DNA from: an uncultured Cohaesibacter sp.
GTDB lineage: Bacteria > Pseudomonadota > Alphaproteobacteria > Rhizobiales > Cohaesibacteraceae
DNA: 64,000 bases
NCBI RefSeq assembly: GCF_963664735.1
Contig: NZ_OY761553.1
Coordinates: 3,035,001-3,099,000 of the forward strand
Direction: 5' to 3'
Numbering within the stretch: position 1 is the first letter of the stretch; each line of letters begins with the position of its first letter. A model generated the notes under the pieces. It ran no database searches. It saw nothing but the letters and a program-made list of their open reading frames with translations, and was not told where the DNA came from. The position numbers and the translations under genes were made by a program. Shown here one piece after another: positions 29,481 to 38,518 of this stretch.

Positions 29481-30377
29481 ATGTTGGAAAGTTCCGACCT
29501 CAAGGGTGTCGTCGGCGCGGCTATTACGCCGTTCACCGAGGATTATGAAATTGATATCGAACAACTAAAACGGCATTGCGATGCCCTGCTCGAAGCAGGT
29601 TGCGCCTATACATCCGTTTTTGGCACCACCGGTGAAGGACCTTCTTTGTCTGTGCGCCAAAAGTTGGAAGCACTGCGCAAACTTGCCGACATGGGCATGG
29701 ATATGTCTCGGCAGATCCCCGGTGTTATGACTTCATCACTTGATGATGCGGTTTCCCTCTATGTGGAAGCTCATAAGCTGGGATGCAGAGCAGCCCTCAT
29801 CATTCCGCCATTCTATTATCGCAGCGCGAGCGTAGAAGGCGTTGCCGATTATTATGAAGCCCTTGTCAAGAAAGCCGGCAATCCTGGCCTCGACATCGTT
29901 CTTTATAATTTCCCGCATTTCAGCGGAATTCCTTTCAGCGTAGAACAGGTGAAAGCCGTTCAGAAACGCATCGGGTCTCTTGTCGTTGGCATCAAGGATT
30001 CTACAGGCTATCTGCCCGGCGGCCTTGAACTGATCAAGGCATTTCCGGAGCTTTCCATCTTCACCGGCAGTGACGCAATTCTGCGTGATATGGTCGATGC
30101 TGGTGGCGCTGGTATGATCGGTGGTATGACAAACCCGTTTGCAAAGGACTGCGTGCAGTTGTATCTTGGTGGCGTTTCGGAAGGCTTCGTGAAACGCGCC
30201 ACTTTGCGTATTGAGACAGTGGACGGGAATGGCGGTCTGAACGTGCTCAAAGCGCTGATGGCCAAGGTTTATGACAACCCTGCTTTTGCTCGCACCATGC
30301 CCCCTATGGAGCCCCTGTCTTCCGACAAGCTGGCAGCTATTGAAGCTGCTCTGGCGGAGGCTGAAAAGGCTCTATAG
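29481..30377 (+). CDS. DapA/NanA-family aldolase or dehydratase
   Basis: TIM-barrel class I lyase of 298 residues in the dihydrodipicolinate synthase/N-acetylneuraminate lyase family. The Schiff-base lysine is K172 in VVGIKDSTG, the catalytic tyrosine is Y142 in LYNFP, and the GTTGEG pyruvate-binding motif is at 48-53. In sugar clusters such proteins cleave or dehydrate 2-keto-3-deoxy sugar acids. It could act on a deoxy-keto acid from the uronate or rhamnose part of the imported molecule. The start at 29481 is supported by GGGAGG; a longer frame to 29388 lies in the promoter region. Confidence 0.85.
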   Translation: MLESSDLKGVVGAAITPFTEDYEIDIEQLKRHCDALLEAGCAYTSVFGTTGEGPSLSVRQKLEALRKLADMGMDMSRQIPGVMTSSLDDAVSLYVEAHKLGCRAALIIPPFYYRSASVEGVADYYEALVKKAGNPGLDIVLYNFPHFSGIPFSVEQVKAVQKRIGSLVVGIKDSTGYLPGGLELIKAFPELSIFTGSDAILRDMVDAGGAGMIGGMTNPFAKDCVQLYLGGVSEGFVKRATLRIETVDGNGGLNVLKALMAKVYDNPAFARTMPPMEPLSSDKLAAIEAALAEAEKAL

Positions 30378-30403
30378 TAAAGCCGTGGTGAAAGGAAATT
30401 AAA

Positions 30404-31084
30404 GTGATAGCAGGTCGCGCGATGACAAAGCATTCAGATGCATCTCGCAGTGTCAAGGAAGCAGCCTATGAGCTTTTTCAGGCTGCTCTCTTTGACGGCG
30501 AGTTGAAATCTGGTCAACTTGTGAGCCAAAAAGACTTGGTCAAACTGTTGAACTTGTCTATTGGCGCATTGCGCGAACTGCTGCCGCGACTGGAATCCGA
30601 AGGCCTGATAACGGTCGTCCCCCAACGCGGCATCCAGATCACTGCCATAGATCTTCCCATGATACGCGACGCCTTCCAGATGCGAGCCGCTCTGGAGCGG
30701 GAAGCTGTCATTCATGCGGTCAAGAATATGCCGGATAGCGTTCTGGAAGAGCAGCGTCAAAGCCACCTGAGCATTGTAGCCGCTGTGGAAAAAGGCCTTA
30801 CCGAAGCTGTTTTGAAGCGCGGACAGCAGATTGACACCGATTTCCACAACGTATTGATCCGCCTGACCAACAATGAAATTCTCATTCAGGCCTACAATAT
30901 CAATGCGATCCGCATCCGTTTGATCCGACACGACAGGATCAGCTTGACGGAACTTTTGCTGCCTTACACCTTCACCGACCACCTGGCTATTATTGACGCC
31001 ATCGCCAAGCGCGACACCGCAGCTGCCATTGAGGCGATGGATATCCATATCTCTCATGCTCGACAAAGGGCAACGGAGCTTTAG
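30404..31084 (+). CDS. GntR-family (FadR subfamily) regulator of the rhamnoside module
   Basis: Transcription factor of 226 residues with an N-terminal winged helix (LVSQKDLVKLLNLSIGALRELLPRLESEGL) and a C-terminal FCD domain. The GTG at 30404 has AAAGGAAATT upstream; the ATG at 30422 is an alternative with a weaker signal. It lies inside the catabolic operon, between the lyase and rhamnosidase genes, and its stop codon touches the next start. It most likely controls the divergent TRAP and catabolic promoters. Confidence 0.87.
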   Translation: MIAGRAMTKHSDASRSVKEAAYELFQAALFDGELKSGQLVSQKDLVKLLNLSIGALRELLPRLESEGLITVVPQRGIQITAIDLPMIRDAFQMRAALEREAVIHAVKNMPDSVLEEQRQSHLSIVAAVEKGLTEAVLKRGQQIDTDFHNVLIRLTNNEILIQAYNINAIRIRLIRHDRISLTELLLPYTFTDHLAIIDAIAKRDTAAAIEAMDIHISHARQRATEL

Positions 31085-33775
31085 GTGACATTATCAATTA
31101 TCGGGCAAGACGGATCGGTCCTTGCCACCAATCTGAGATGCCAGCATCTTGCGCGTGTATCCGGGTTGAACAGCCGCCCCCCTTTCTTCGGCTGGGCGCT
31201 TGATAGCGCCAATTCGGCTCAAGGTCCTTTGTGTCAGACTGCATGGCGGCTCGTCATCGGTACAGACGAGAGTGCGGTAAGCCAAGGCATCAATCTCATC
31301 TGGGATTCGGGAAAGTGCGCCGGTGAAGGCAATTTCGTTTATCCAGACGAGAGCCTCGTTTTGGAGCCGGACGCTCATCTTTGGTGGAGCGTTCAGGTTT
31401 GGGATCAGGATGACAAACCCAGCGCCTTTGCAGAACCTGCCGAGATATTCACAGGTCTGACAGAGACCCTGTGGAAAGCCAACTGGATCGGACGCTATTT
31501 CGTGCTTCCTGCCGGTCGCGATGTTCCTCAGGATAATCTCTACGATAATCGCTTCCAGGCTCGCCCTGCCGATTATTTGCGCAGGGAAGTTGCTCTGTCT
31601 GAACGGCCAAAGCGCGCAACGGCCTATCTTTCTGCACTCGGTCTTTATGAATTCTACATCAACGGTCGGCGCATCGGCCAAGACGTCATGGCTCCGGGCT
31701 GGACGGACTATCATACCCGCGTTGAATATCAGACCCACGACGTAACCGATCAGCTCATTGCTGGTGATAACTGCCTTGGCGCGATCATCGGTGAAGGCTG
31801 GTATTCTGGCCGTATCGGGCATAATCAGCGCCGCGCAGGCAATCACTATGGTGGTCGCCCGGCCTTTCAGTGCCAAATCCAGCTTGAATATGCGGACGGG
31901 CGTATTGAAACGTTCATTTCAGACGAAAACTGGATGACCCGGCAAGGGCCGATTTGCTATTCCGATTTCTTGGCTGGCGAAATGGTCGACGCTCGTCTGG
32001 AGCTTGAGGACTGGTGCCAGTGTGGTATCGACACCACCTATTGGCAACCTGTCGAAAATATCATTCCAGAACCGGGCCTGCCACAAATAGACGCGTCCCG
32101 CTGCCAACCTGTTCGGGAAGTGGCAAAACTGAAGCCGAAATCCCTGTTTGTTCAAGACGCTCACACGACAATTTATGACTTTGGCCAGAACCTTTCTGGC
32201 TATGTCGAGTTGGAAGTGGAAGCCAGCGAAGGCACGCGCTTCCTGCTGCGGCATGGAGAAATGCTCGACGCTGAGGGTAGGCTTTATACCGAAAACCTGC
32301 GTTATGCCGTATCTGAAGATATCTATATTGCGAGCGGCAAAGGCAACGAGCTTTTCCATCCCAAATTCACCTTCCATGGCTTCCAGTATGTGGAACTGAC
32401 GGTCGAAGGGGAAACCCATGCCCAGCCCGAGCTGACTGCCATCGCCATTCAGACGGATACGCCGATCGTTGGCCATATGAAAACCGGCCACCCGATGGTC
32501 AATCAGCTTTTGTCCAACATATTCTGGAGCCAGAGGGACAATTTCATTTCTGTCCCTACGGATTGTCCACAACGCGATGAACGCTATGGCTGGGCTGCCG
32601 ATGCACAGGTTTTCTGGCGCACCGCAGGCTATTTCATGGATACTTCGGCATTCCTGACCAAGTGGATGGAAGATCTGATCGATGGCCAGTCCGATGAAGG
32701 CATCTTCCCGGATGTCGCACCGACCAAACCATTGAACCCTTATCGGCTGACGCCTCAACCAGGTGCTCCGGCTTGGGGAGATGCTCCGATCATCATGGGT
32801 TGGATGCATTACCATCGTTATGGCGACAAGGATCTGCTTGATCGTTGCTGGCAGCCGTTTGTCAGTTGGATGAATTACATTGAGCGGTGCAATCCCGACG
32901 GTATCAGACGCAATCAGGTTCACAACAACTATGGGGATTGGCTGAGCGTCGGCCCGGCAACCGACCGAGAGCTGATCAACACCGCTTACTGGATTTATAT
33001 CGCAGACCTTATGGTCGATATTGCTGCGGCATTGGAGCGGGAAACCGCGCCATGGATCGCGCTTGCCAAGCGCTTGCGCAAAGCTTTCAACGAAGCCTTT
33101 CTGGCTGAGAATGGCCACCTTAAGGGCGATACACAGACAGCCTATCTGCTGGCTCTTGATTTCGACATCTTGCCTGAAGAGGCAAAAGAGCAGGCAGCCA
33201 ACCGTCTTATCGAATTGATCAAACAGGCTGACGGGCATTTGCAAACCGGCTTTTTGGGTGTTCGGCATCTTTGCCCTGTGCTCAGTGACAATGGCGCGGA
33301 AGATCTGGCGGTTTCGCTTTTGCTCAAGGACACTTATCCAAGCTGGGGCTTCTCCATCAAACACGGCGCAACAACCATCTGGGAGCGCTGGGACGGCTGG
33401 ACCGAGGAAAAGGGCTTCCAGAGCAAGGCCATGAACAGCTTCAACCACTATGCCTATGGCTCGGTCGGAGAATGGATCTGGTCACGCCTTGCCGGTATTG
33501 ACTGGGATAGAGAGGCTCCGGGCTTCCGGTCCGTCATCATGCGGCCCATTTTCGATAAACGCATCGGATTTGTGGAAGCCAAGCACGATGTTCACGCCGG
33601 TCGCATCGAAAGCAACTGGCATTTTGAGGATAATGAAATTCACTGGGAGGTTTCCTTGCCACCAAGCGTGGAGGCCAAGGTCACTCTTCCGAAAAATATG
33701 ACGTCCGATCTCGGATCTGAATTCAAATTGGAATCGGGGCGTCATCTCATCAAAGCTTACCCGCAAACAACTTAA
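31085..33775 (+). CDS. Alpha-L-rhamnosidase, GH78 family, cytoplasmic
   Basis: Glycoside hydrolase of 896 residues that removes terminal alpha-L-rhamnose by an inverting mechanism. Domain order follows GH78: N-terminal beta domains (Bac_rhamnosid_N, about 140-330), concanavalin-like domain, the six-hairpin catalytic barrel with TDCPQRDERYGW near residue 493 holding the acid glutamate, and GATTIWERWDGW near 761 holding the second glutamate, then a C-terminal beta domain. No signal peptide is seen, so it is intracellular and acts on imported oligosaccharide. It starts with GTG immediately after the GntR stop codon, indicating coupling. Confidence 0.92.
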   Translation: MTLSIIGQDGSVLATNLRCQHLARVSGLNSRPPFFGWALDSANSAQGPLCQTAWRLVIGTDESAVSQGINLIWDSGKCAGEGNFVYPDESLVLEPDAHLWWSVQVWDQDDKPSAFAEPAEIFTGLTETLWKANWIGRYFVLPAGRDVPQDNLYDNRFQARPADYLRREVALSERPKRATAYLSALGLYEFYINGRRIGQDVMAPGWTDYHTRVEYQTHDVTDQLIAGDNCLGAIIGEGWYSGRIGHNQRRAGNHYGGRPAFQCQIQLEYADGRIETFISDENWMTRQGPICYSDFLAGEMVDARLELEDWCQCGIDTTYWQPVENIIPEPGLPQIDASRCQPVREVAKLKPKSLFVQDAHTTIYDFGQNLSGYVELEVEASEGTRFLLRHGEMLDAEGRLYTENLRYAVSEDIYIASGKGNELFHPKFTFHGFQYVELTVEGETHAQPELTAIAIQTDTPIVGHMKTGHPMVNQLLSNIFWSQRDNFISVPTDCPQRDERYGWAADAQVFWRTAGYFMDTSAFLTKWMEDLIDGQSDEGIFPDVAPTKPLNPYRLTPQPGAPAWGDAPIIMGWMHYHRYGDKDLLDRCWQPFVSWMNYIERCNPDGIRRNQVHNNYGDWLSVGPATDRELINTAYWIYIADLMVDIAAALERETAPWIALAKRLRKAFNEAFLAENGHLKGDTQTAYLLALDFDILPEEAKEQAANRLIELIKQADGHLQTGFLGVRHLCPVLSDNGAEDLAVSLLLKDTYPSWGFSIKHGATTIWERWDGWTEEKGFQSKAMNSFNHYAYGSVGEWIWSRLAGIDWDREAPGFRSVIMRPIFDKRIGFVEAKHDVHAGRIESNWHFEDNEIHWEVSLPPSVEAKVTLPKNMTSDLGSEFKLESGRHLIKAYPQTT

Positions 33776-33837
33776 ATCAGCACTATGGATACCTTCCCTA
33801 GCCGCCGGGCGAAGGAAGGGTCTGGGAGGACAGATCT

Positions 33838-35418
33838 ATGTATTATATCGGCATCGATGTCGGTTCGGCGAGTGCGCGAACCGGCGTGTATGACGCAGCT
33901 GGCAACCGCCTTGCCTTTGCGACCCGCGCCATCAAACAGTTTCACCCCAAGGCCAATTTTGTTGAGCAATCGTCGGCCAATATCTGGTCGATGATCTGCG
34001 AAGCCACCAGAGAAGCTGTTGAGAAAGCCGGAATCGACGCTTCGAAAGTGCGTTCGATTGGCTTTGATGCAACCTGCTCTCTGGTTGCCGTAGCAAAAGA
34101 CGGCTCCTCCATCTCGGTAGCCGAAAGTGGCGAAGCCGAGCAAGACATCATCATGTGGATGGACCACCGCGCGGATAGCGAAACCGCAGCCATCAATGCA
34201 ACCGGCAATGACGCGCTGAAATATGTCGGCGGCGAAGTTTCCATCGAAATGGAACTGCCCAAGATATTGTGGCTCAAAAAGAATTTCCCTGATCGCTATG
34301 CCTCCGTCTGGCGCTTCTATGATCTGGCCGATTATCTGGTCTGGCGCTGCACGGAAGAGGATTCAGCCAGCACCTGCACCCTCACTTGCAAATGGAATTA
34401 TCTGGCCCATGAAGGCCGCTTCCCGACCGATATGCTGGAAGCTGTGGGCCTTGATGACCTGACAGAGAAAGTCCCTGCCGAGGTTTTGCCTCTGGGCGAT
34501 GCAGCTGGCAAGCTTGGCAAAACCGCAGCCGACCAGCTTGGCCTGCCTGAAGGGATCACCATTGCCGCAGGTATCATTGATGCCCATGCCGGTGGCTTGG
34601 CTCTGATTGGCGCCAAACCGGAGGGCGGATTGGCTCTGATCTCGGGCACATCCAACTGCCACATGATCGTCAACCAGAATCCTGTGATGGTTCCGGGTGT
34701 TTGGGGCCCCTATTTCGGCGCCATGTTGCCGGGCTTCTGGCTTGGTGAAGGTGGCCAGAGTGCTGCCGGTTCGCTGGTTGAATGGACGATCCATCAATGT
34801 GAAGCATGGCCTGAGCTACAGGAAGAAGCCAAGGCTGCAGGCAAGCATCCGATCGCGCTGCTCAACGAATGGGTTGCGGATCTGGAGGCACGCGAAGCCA
34901 ACCCGACCGCAGCCTTGCATGTGCTGGGCGACCATCATGGCAACCGGTCTCCTCGCGCCAATCCGCATGCACGCGGCGTTGTCTCCGGCCTAACGCTGGA
35001 AACCGGCCGCGACGCCATGGCCCGGCTCTATCTGGCAACCTTGCAGGCCGTTGCCTATGGCACACGCCACATCATCGAAGAAATGAGCAAAGCCGGTCAC
35101 ACCATCACAACGCTTTATGTTTGTGGCGGAGCAACCAAAAACCCGCTGTGGCTCCGGGAATATGCCAACATTACTGGCCGTGACATTCAAATGGCCAGCG
35201 AAGAAGACGTTGTTACACTGGGGGCAGCAATTTTGGGCGCTGTCGCATCCGGTGACTTTCAAAGCATTCCGGCCGCCAGCGCAGCTTTGGTCCAGACCGG
35301 AGCAAGCGTCAAGGCCGACGCAAAAACTGCCGCATTCCACGCTGCAAAATATCAAGTCTATCTCAATCTCTATGAAAACCGCGAACATCACAACGCGTTG
35401 ATGGCCTCGGTCCTCTGA
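33838..35418 (+). CDS. FGGY-family carbohydrate kinase (ribulokinase-like)
   Basis: Sugar kinase of 526 residues. The N-terminal phosphate-1 loop begins IGIDVGSASARTGVYD and FDATCSLVAVA follows. The C-terminal domain has the ATP-binding GTSNCHM and the GGATKNPLW motif near residue 430. Its length and overall pattern match the D-ribulokinase/FGGY carbohydrate kinase group (YDR109c/FGGY type) rather than classic RhaB. It would phosphorylate a ketose released by the isomerase encoded next, for example rhamnulose or fuculose (inference). GGGAGG supports the start. Confidence 0.9.
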   Translation: MYYIGIDVGSASARTGVYDAAGNRLAFATRAIKQFHPKANFVEQSSANIWSMICEATREAVEKAGIDASKVRSIGFDATCSLVAVAKDGSSISVAESGEAEQDIIMWMDHRADSETAAINATGNDALKYVGGEVSIEMELPKILWLKKNFPDRYASVWRFYDLADYLVWRCTEEDSASTCTLTCKWNYLAHEGRFPTDMLEAVGLDDLTEKVPAEVLPLGDAAGKLGKTAADQLGLPEGITIAAGIIDAHAGGLALIGAKPEGGLALISGTSNCHMIVNQNPVMVPGVWGPYFGAMLPGFWLGEGGQSAAGSLVEWTIHQCEAWPELQEEAKAAGKHPIALLNEWVADLEAREANPTAALHVLGDHHGNRSPRANPHARGVVSGLTLETGRDAMARLYLATLQAVAYGTRHIIEEMSKAGHTITTLYVCGGATKNPLWLREYANITGRDIQMASEEDVVTLGAAILGAVASGDFQSIPAASAALVQTGASVKADAKTAAFHAAKYQVYLNLYENREHHNALMASVL

Positions 35419-35441
35419 ACTGTCCATTCGGGAGTTGAACC

Positions 35442-37082
35442 ATGTTGAAATTACCTGAAACGGCCGAGCTGATCTCAGCAGGCGAGAAAGAAATCCTTGT
35501 TGTCACCAACGCCGATTTGCGCGAAAGCGCAAACGTGCCTTGCTGGCCTGTTTACCAGAGCTTTTCGGAAGCACTGGAAAAAGAGCTGAACGCACAGGGC
35601 TACAAGATGAAGCGCGCTCATCCTTATAGCGAAGAACGCAAACACGGCTTCATTTCCTCCCAGAAGGAAGGCTCCGAGCTGTTTTCCCGCATTGATCCGG
35701 ATGCTCCGATCATCGTTTTGCTGACCGCTTGGCAGTATTCCCACCATATTGCTCCGTCCCTTGCCAAACATCGTGGCCCGATCCTGTTGATGGCAAACTT
35801 TGACGGCACCTGGCCAGGGCTCGTCGGCATGCTCTGCATGGCTGGCACCCTCACCTCCCTTGGTGTTTCCTATTCCCGTCTGTGGTCTGAAAAATGCGAA
35901 GACGACTTCTTCAAGCAAGGCCTTGCAACCTGGCTCAAAGACGGCAAACTGGTTCAGGATACCAGCTATCTCAGCGACGTGAGCGCTGATCATGCCGTCA
36001 TGAAAAGCGAAGCCGGTCAGGATGGCATCAAGGTTGGCGAATATATCCTTAAACACAAAGCCATCCTCGGCCTGCACGACCCGTTCTGCATGGGCATGAT
36101 GAACGGCTTCTTCCCTGTGAAGGCTCTGACTGACATTGGCATGCCGCTTGAGTCTCTGTCTCAGTCGGCTTTGCTGGTTGAAATGGCAAAAGTTCCTCAG
36201 GATCTGCGCGAAGCTTGCCTCAAATTCTATGAAGACCGTGGCATGCAGTTCCAGTGGGGCACAGATGGCGCCACCGAACTAACCCGTGAGCAGGTGCTTG
36301 AACAATGCGCCATGATGATTGCCATGGCCCGCATCACAACACGCTTTGGCCTCACCGCTGTTGGCGTTCAGTATCAGCAGGGCCTCAAAGACTGCTGTGC
36401 AGCCTCTGACTTTGCCGAAGGGGCAATCGGGTCTACCGAACGCTTCCCGATCCCTGATGAAGACGGCTCTATCATTTGCGAAGGCAAACCAATCCCTTGC
36501 ATCAACGAAGTTGACATGGGCACCGCCATTCCTCAGGCCATGCTCTTCCGCCTGCTCGACGCAATGGGGCTACCAAGTGAAACCACCCTGCACGATGTCC
36601 GCTGGGGCAGCGAATATGAAGGCACCTTCTACTGGGATTTCGAGATCTCCGGTTCGGTTCCATTCGAGCATCTCAAAGGTGGTGTTGCAGGCGCCAAAGG
36701 CTTCCGCCAGCCTCCTATGTTCTTCCCGAAAGGTGGTTCAACCATATCCGGTCAGGGCAAGGCAGGAACCTTCATCTGGGCGCGTGCGCACTATGAAGGC
36801 ACCGACGTCATCATGCATATCGGCACCGGCATGGCTCATGAACTGCCAGAGGCAGAATTCAACCGTCGCCTTCAGGCCACCAACGCAGAATGGCCGCTGA
36901 TGAACACCACATTGGATGGCATGGGCCGCGATGACTTGATGGCTGGCCATGAGTCAAACCACATCACGGTTGCCTATGTGCCAGAAGACAAGTTGGCCTA
37001 TGTGCTGAAAGCCTTTGTGGCTCAGGCTCTGACCCAGGGCATCAAGGTGAAGATTGCCGGATCAGCAAAAGACATGCTCTGA
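35442..37082 (+). CDS. L-fucose-isomerase-like enzyme
   Basis: Ketol isomerase-like protein of 546 residues in the L-fucose/L-arabinose isomerase superfamily. The C-terminal half has the likely metal ligands in CINEVDMGTAIPQAML and in the terminal GHESNHITVAYV region, as expected from FucI. It would convert an aldose such as L-rhamnose or L-fucose to the ketose for the FGGY kinase just upstream (23 bases gap). It is not a standard RhaA, so either it replaces RhaA for rhamnose or the true substrate is another deoxy sugar. A terminator follows, ending the operon. Confidence 0.85.
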   Translation: MLKLPETAELISAGEKEILVVTNADLRESANVPCWPVYQSFSEALEKELNAQGYKMKRAHPYSEERKHGFISSQKEGSELFSRIDPDAPIIVLLTAWQYSHHIAPSLAKHRGPILLMANFDGTWPGLVGMLCMAGTLTSLGVSYSRLWSEKCEDDFFKQGLATWLKDGKLVQDTSYLSDVSADHAVMKSEAGQDGIKVGEYILKHKAILGLHDPFCMGMMNGFFPVKALTDIGMPLESLSQSALLVEMAKVPQDLREACLKFYEDRGMQFQWGTDGATELTREQVLEQCAMMIAMARITTRFGLTAVGVQYQQGLKDCCAASDFAEGAIGSTERFPIPDEDGSIICEGKPIPCINEVDMGTAIPQAMLFRLLDAMGLPSETTLHDVRWGSEYEGTFYWDFEISGSVPFEHLKGGVAGAKGFRQPPMFFPKGGSTISGQGKAGTFIWARAHYEGTDVIMHIGTGMAHELPEAEFNRRLQATNAEWPLMNTTLDGMGRDDLMAGHESNHITVAYVPEDKLAYVLKAFVAQALTQGIKVKIAGSAKDML

Positions 37083-37111
37083 TCCTTCAGATCATTACTG
37101 AACCAAATAAT

Positions 37112-37145
37112 GCGGGAGGAGTGTTCATCACTTCTCCCGCTTTTG
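37112..37145 (+). terminator. Rho-independent terminator of the rhamnoside operon
   Basis: A 12-bp stem (GCGGGAGGAGTG with CACTTCTCCCGC, one wobble) encloses a 5-base loop and is followed by TTTTGTT. It lies about 30 bases after the isomerase stop codon. Confidence 0.85.
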
Positions 37146-37305
37146 TTACTGGTCAATTTTGCAGGACTGGTTGCAAACCTGAAAACATACTATTGGTCGC
37201 TCTTGTTTGTCCTATCCATAATGGTGCACTCATAGGATAAGGAGCAATTTTCTTTTCGACTTGCTCGACTTATCAGACAGAGACCGAAAGCCAGTGGGGG
37301 GCAAA

Positions 37306-38376
37306 ATGCAGTATAATTATCTCGGCAAATCAGGTTTGAAAATTTCAGCATTGCAATTGGGAACAATGACATTCGGCGGAGAGGGCATGTTCGCCACGGC
37401 TGGCAATACTGGCGTGGAAGGCGCACAGCGTCAAATCGCCATGGCCGTTGATGCCGGCGTGAATATGCTTGATACCGCCAACGTCTATTCCAGCGGCGTA
37501 TCTGAAGAGATTATCGGAGAAGCGATTGCAGGACACCGTCACGATCTGCTGCTGGGCACAAAGGTGCGGTTCCCCATGGGGGCTGGGCCAAATGATCGCG
37601 GGCTCTCGCGCCATCACATAATCTCTGCCTGCGAGGCAAGCCTCAAGAGGCTCAAGACCGACTATATTGATATGTATTGGTGCCATGAGTGGGACGGCTT
37701 CACACCGGTTGAAGAGACACTCCGGGCTCTTGATGATCTAACCAGGGCAGGCAAGATACGTTATGTGGGCGTCTCCAATTTTTCCGGCTGGCACATCATG
37801 AAATATCTCGGCGTTTCAGAACGCGAGCATCTGGTTCGCCCGGTTGGACAACAGATCCACTATACTCTGCAAGCACGAGAGGCCGAACAGGAACTGCTGC
37901 CTGTTGGTGTTGACCAAGGGCTTAGCGCTGTCATCTGGTCCCCACTGGCTTCTGGGCTGCTTACGGGTAAATATCGGAGGGGTCAGGCGAGCCCTGAAGG
38001 CACGCGCCGCGAGCAGGGCTGGACGGAGCCTCCGATTTATGACTGGGAATCCCTCTATGACATCGTGGAAACGTTGATAGAGGTTGCAAGCAATTACGAT
38101 GGGGCCACCCCTGCACAGGTGGCTTTGGCGTGGGTCCTGAGCCGACCCGGTGTGGCAAGCGCTATCATTGGTGCTCGATCAGACACCCAGCTTGCCGACA
38201 ATCTCAAGGCTGCGGATCTGAAGCTGGATGCGGAAGCCTTGGAAAAACTGGAAAAAGTCAGCCGCAAGCCTCTTGCCTATCCTTATTGGCATCAGCAGAG
38301 CACAGCGCCGGACCGACTGTCTGAAGCCGATTTGACTTTACTTGCCCCTCATCTTGACGGAAAGTCGCGTTTCTAG
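37306..38376 (+). CDS. Aldo/keto reductase
   Basis: NADPH-dependent reductase of 356 residues in the aldo/keto reductase family (YajO/Tas-like group). The barrel motifs are MLDTANVYSSGVSEEIIGEA (catalytic Asp and Tyr), LLGTKV (Lys) and YWCHEWDG (His). The C-terminal cofactor segment is SAIIGARSDTQLADNL. I chose the ATG at 37306, preceded by a G-rich ribosome binding site; a TTG frame to 37261 is unlikely. It is a separate unit from the rhamnoside operon because a terminator lies between, yet it may still act on related sugars. Confidence 0.88.
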   Translation: MQYNYLGKSGLKISALQLGTMTFGGEGMFATAGNTGVEGAQRQIAMAVDAGVNMLDTANVYSSGVSEEIIGEAIAGHRHDLLLGTKVRFPMGAGPNDRGLSRHHIISACEASLKRLKTDYIDMYWCHEWDGFTPVEETLRALDDLTRAGKIRYVGVSNFSGWHIMKYLGVSEREHLVRPVGQQIHYTLQAREAEQELLPVGVDQGLSAVIWSPLASGLLTGKYRRGQASPEGTRREQGWTEPPIYDWESLYDIVETLIEVASNYDGATPAQVALAWVLSRPGVASAIIGARSDTQLADNLKAADLKLDAEALEKLEKVSRKPLAYPYWHQQSTAPDRLSEADLTLLAPHLDGKSRF

Positions 38377-38518
38377 GGACGAATGTCCTTTGCCTACGGG
38401 CCGATTGCTTGAGCAAGAGGTGATCGGTCCAGTTTGGCGAGTTCCACATTTTCACATAAGATCAATTCTGATACCGTGCTTTTGGTAACGGCCATTTCAC
38501 CCATTCAGGCTTTTGATC

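Noticed and set aside
31919..33448. Minus-strand frame of 509 codons inside the rhamnosidase gene
   Set aside because: The sense strand holds a full GH78 enzyme with catalytic motifs. The antisense frame arises from codon bias.
36000..36120. Possible frameshift in the FucI-like gene
   Set aside because: The frame is open over its whole 546 codons and the flanking sequence shows family-like continuity.
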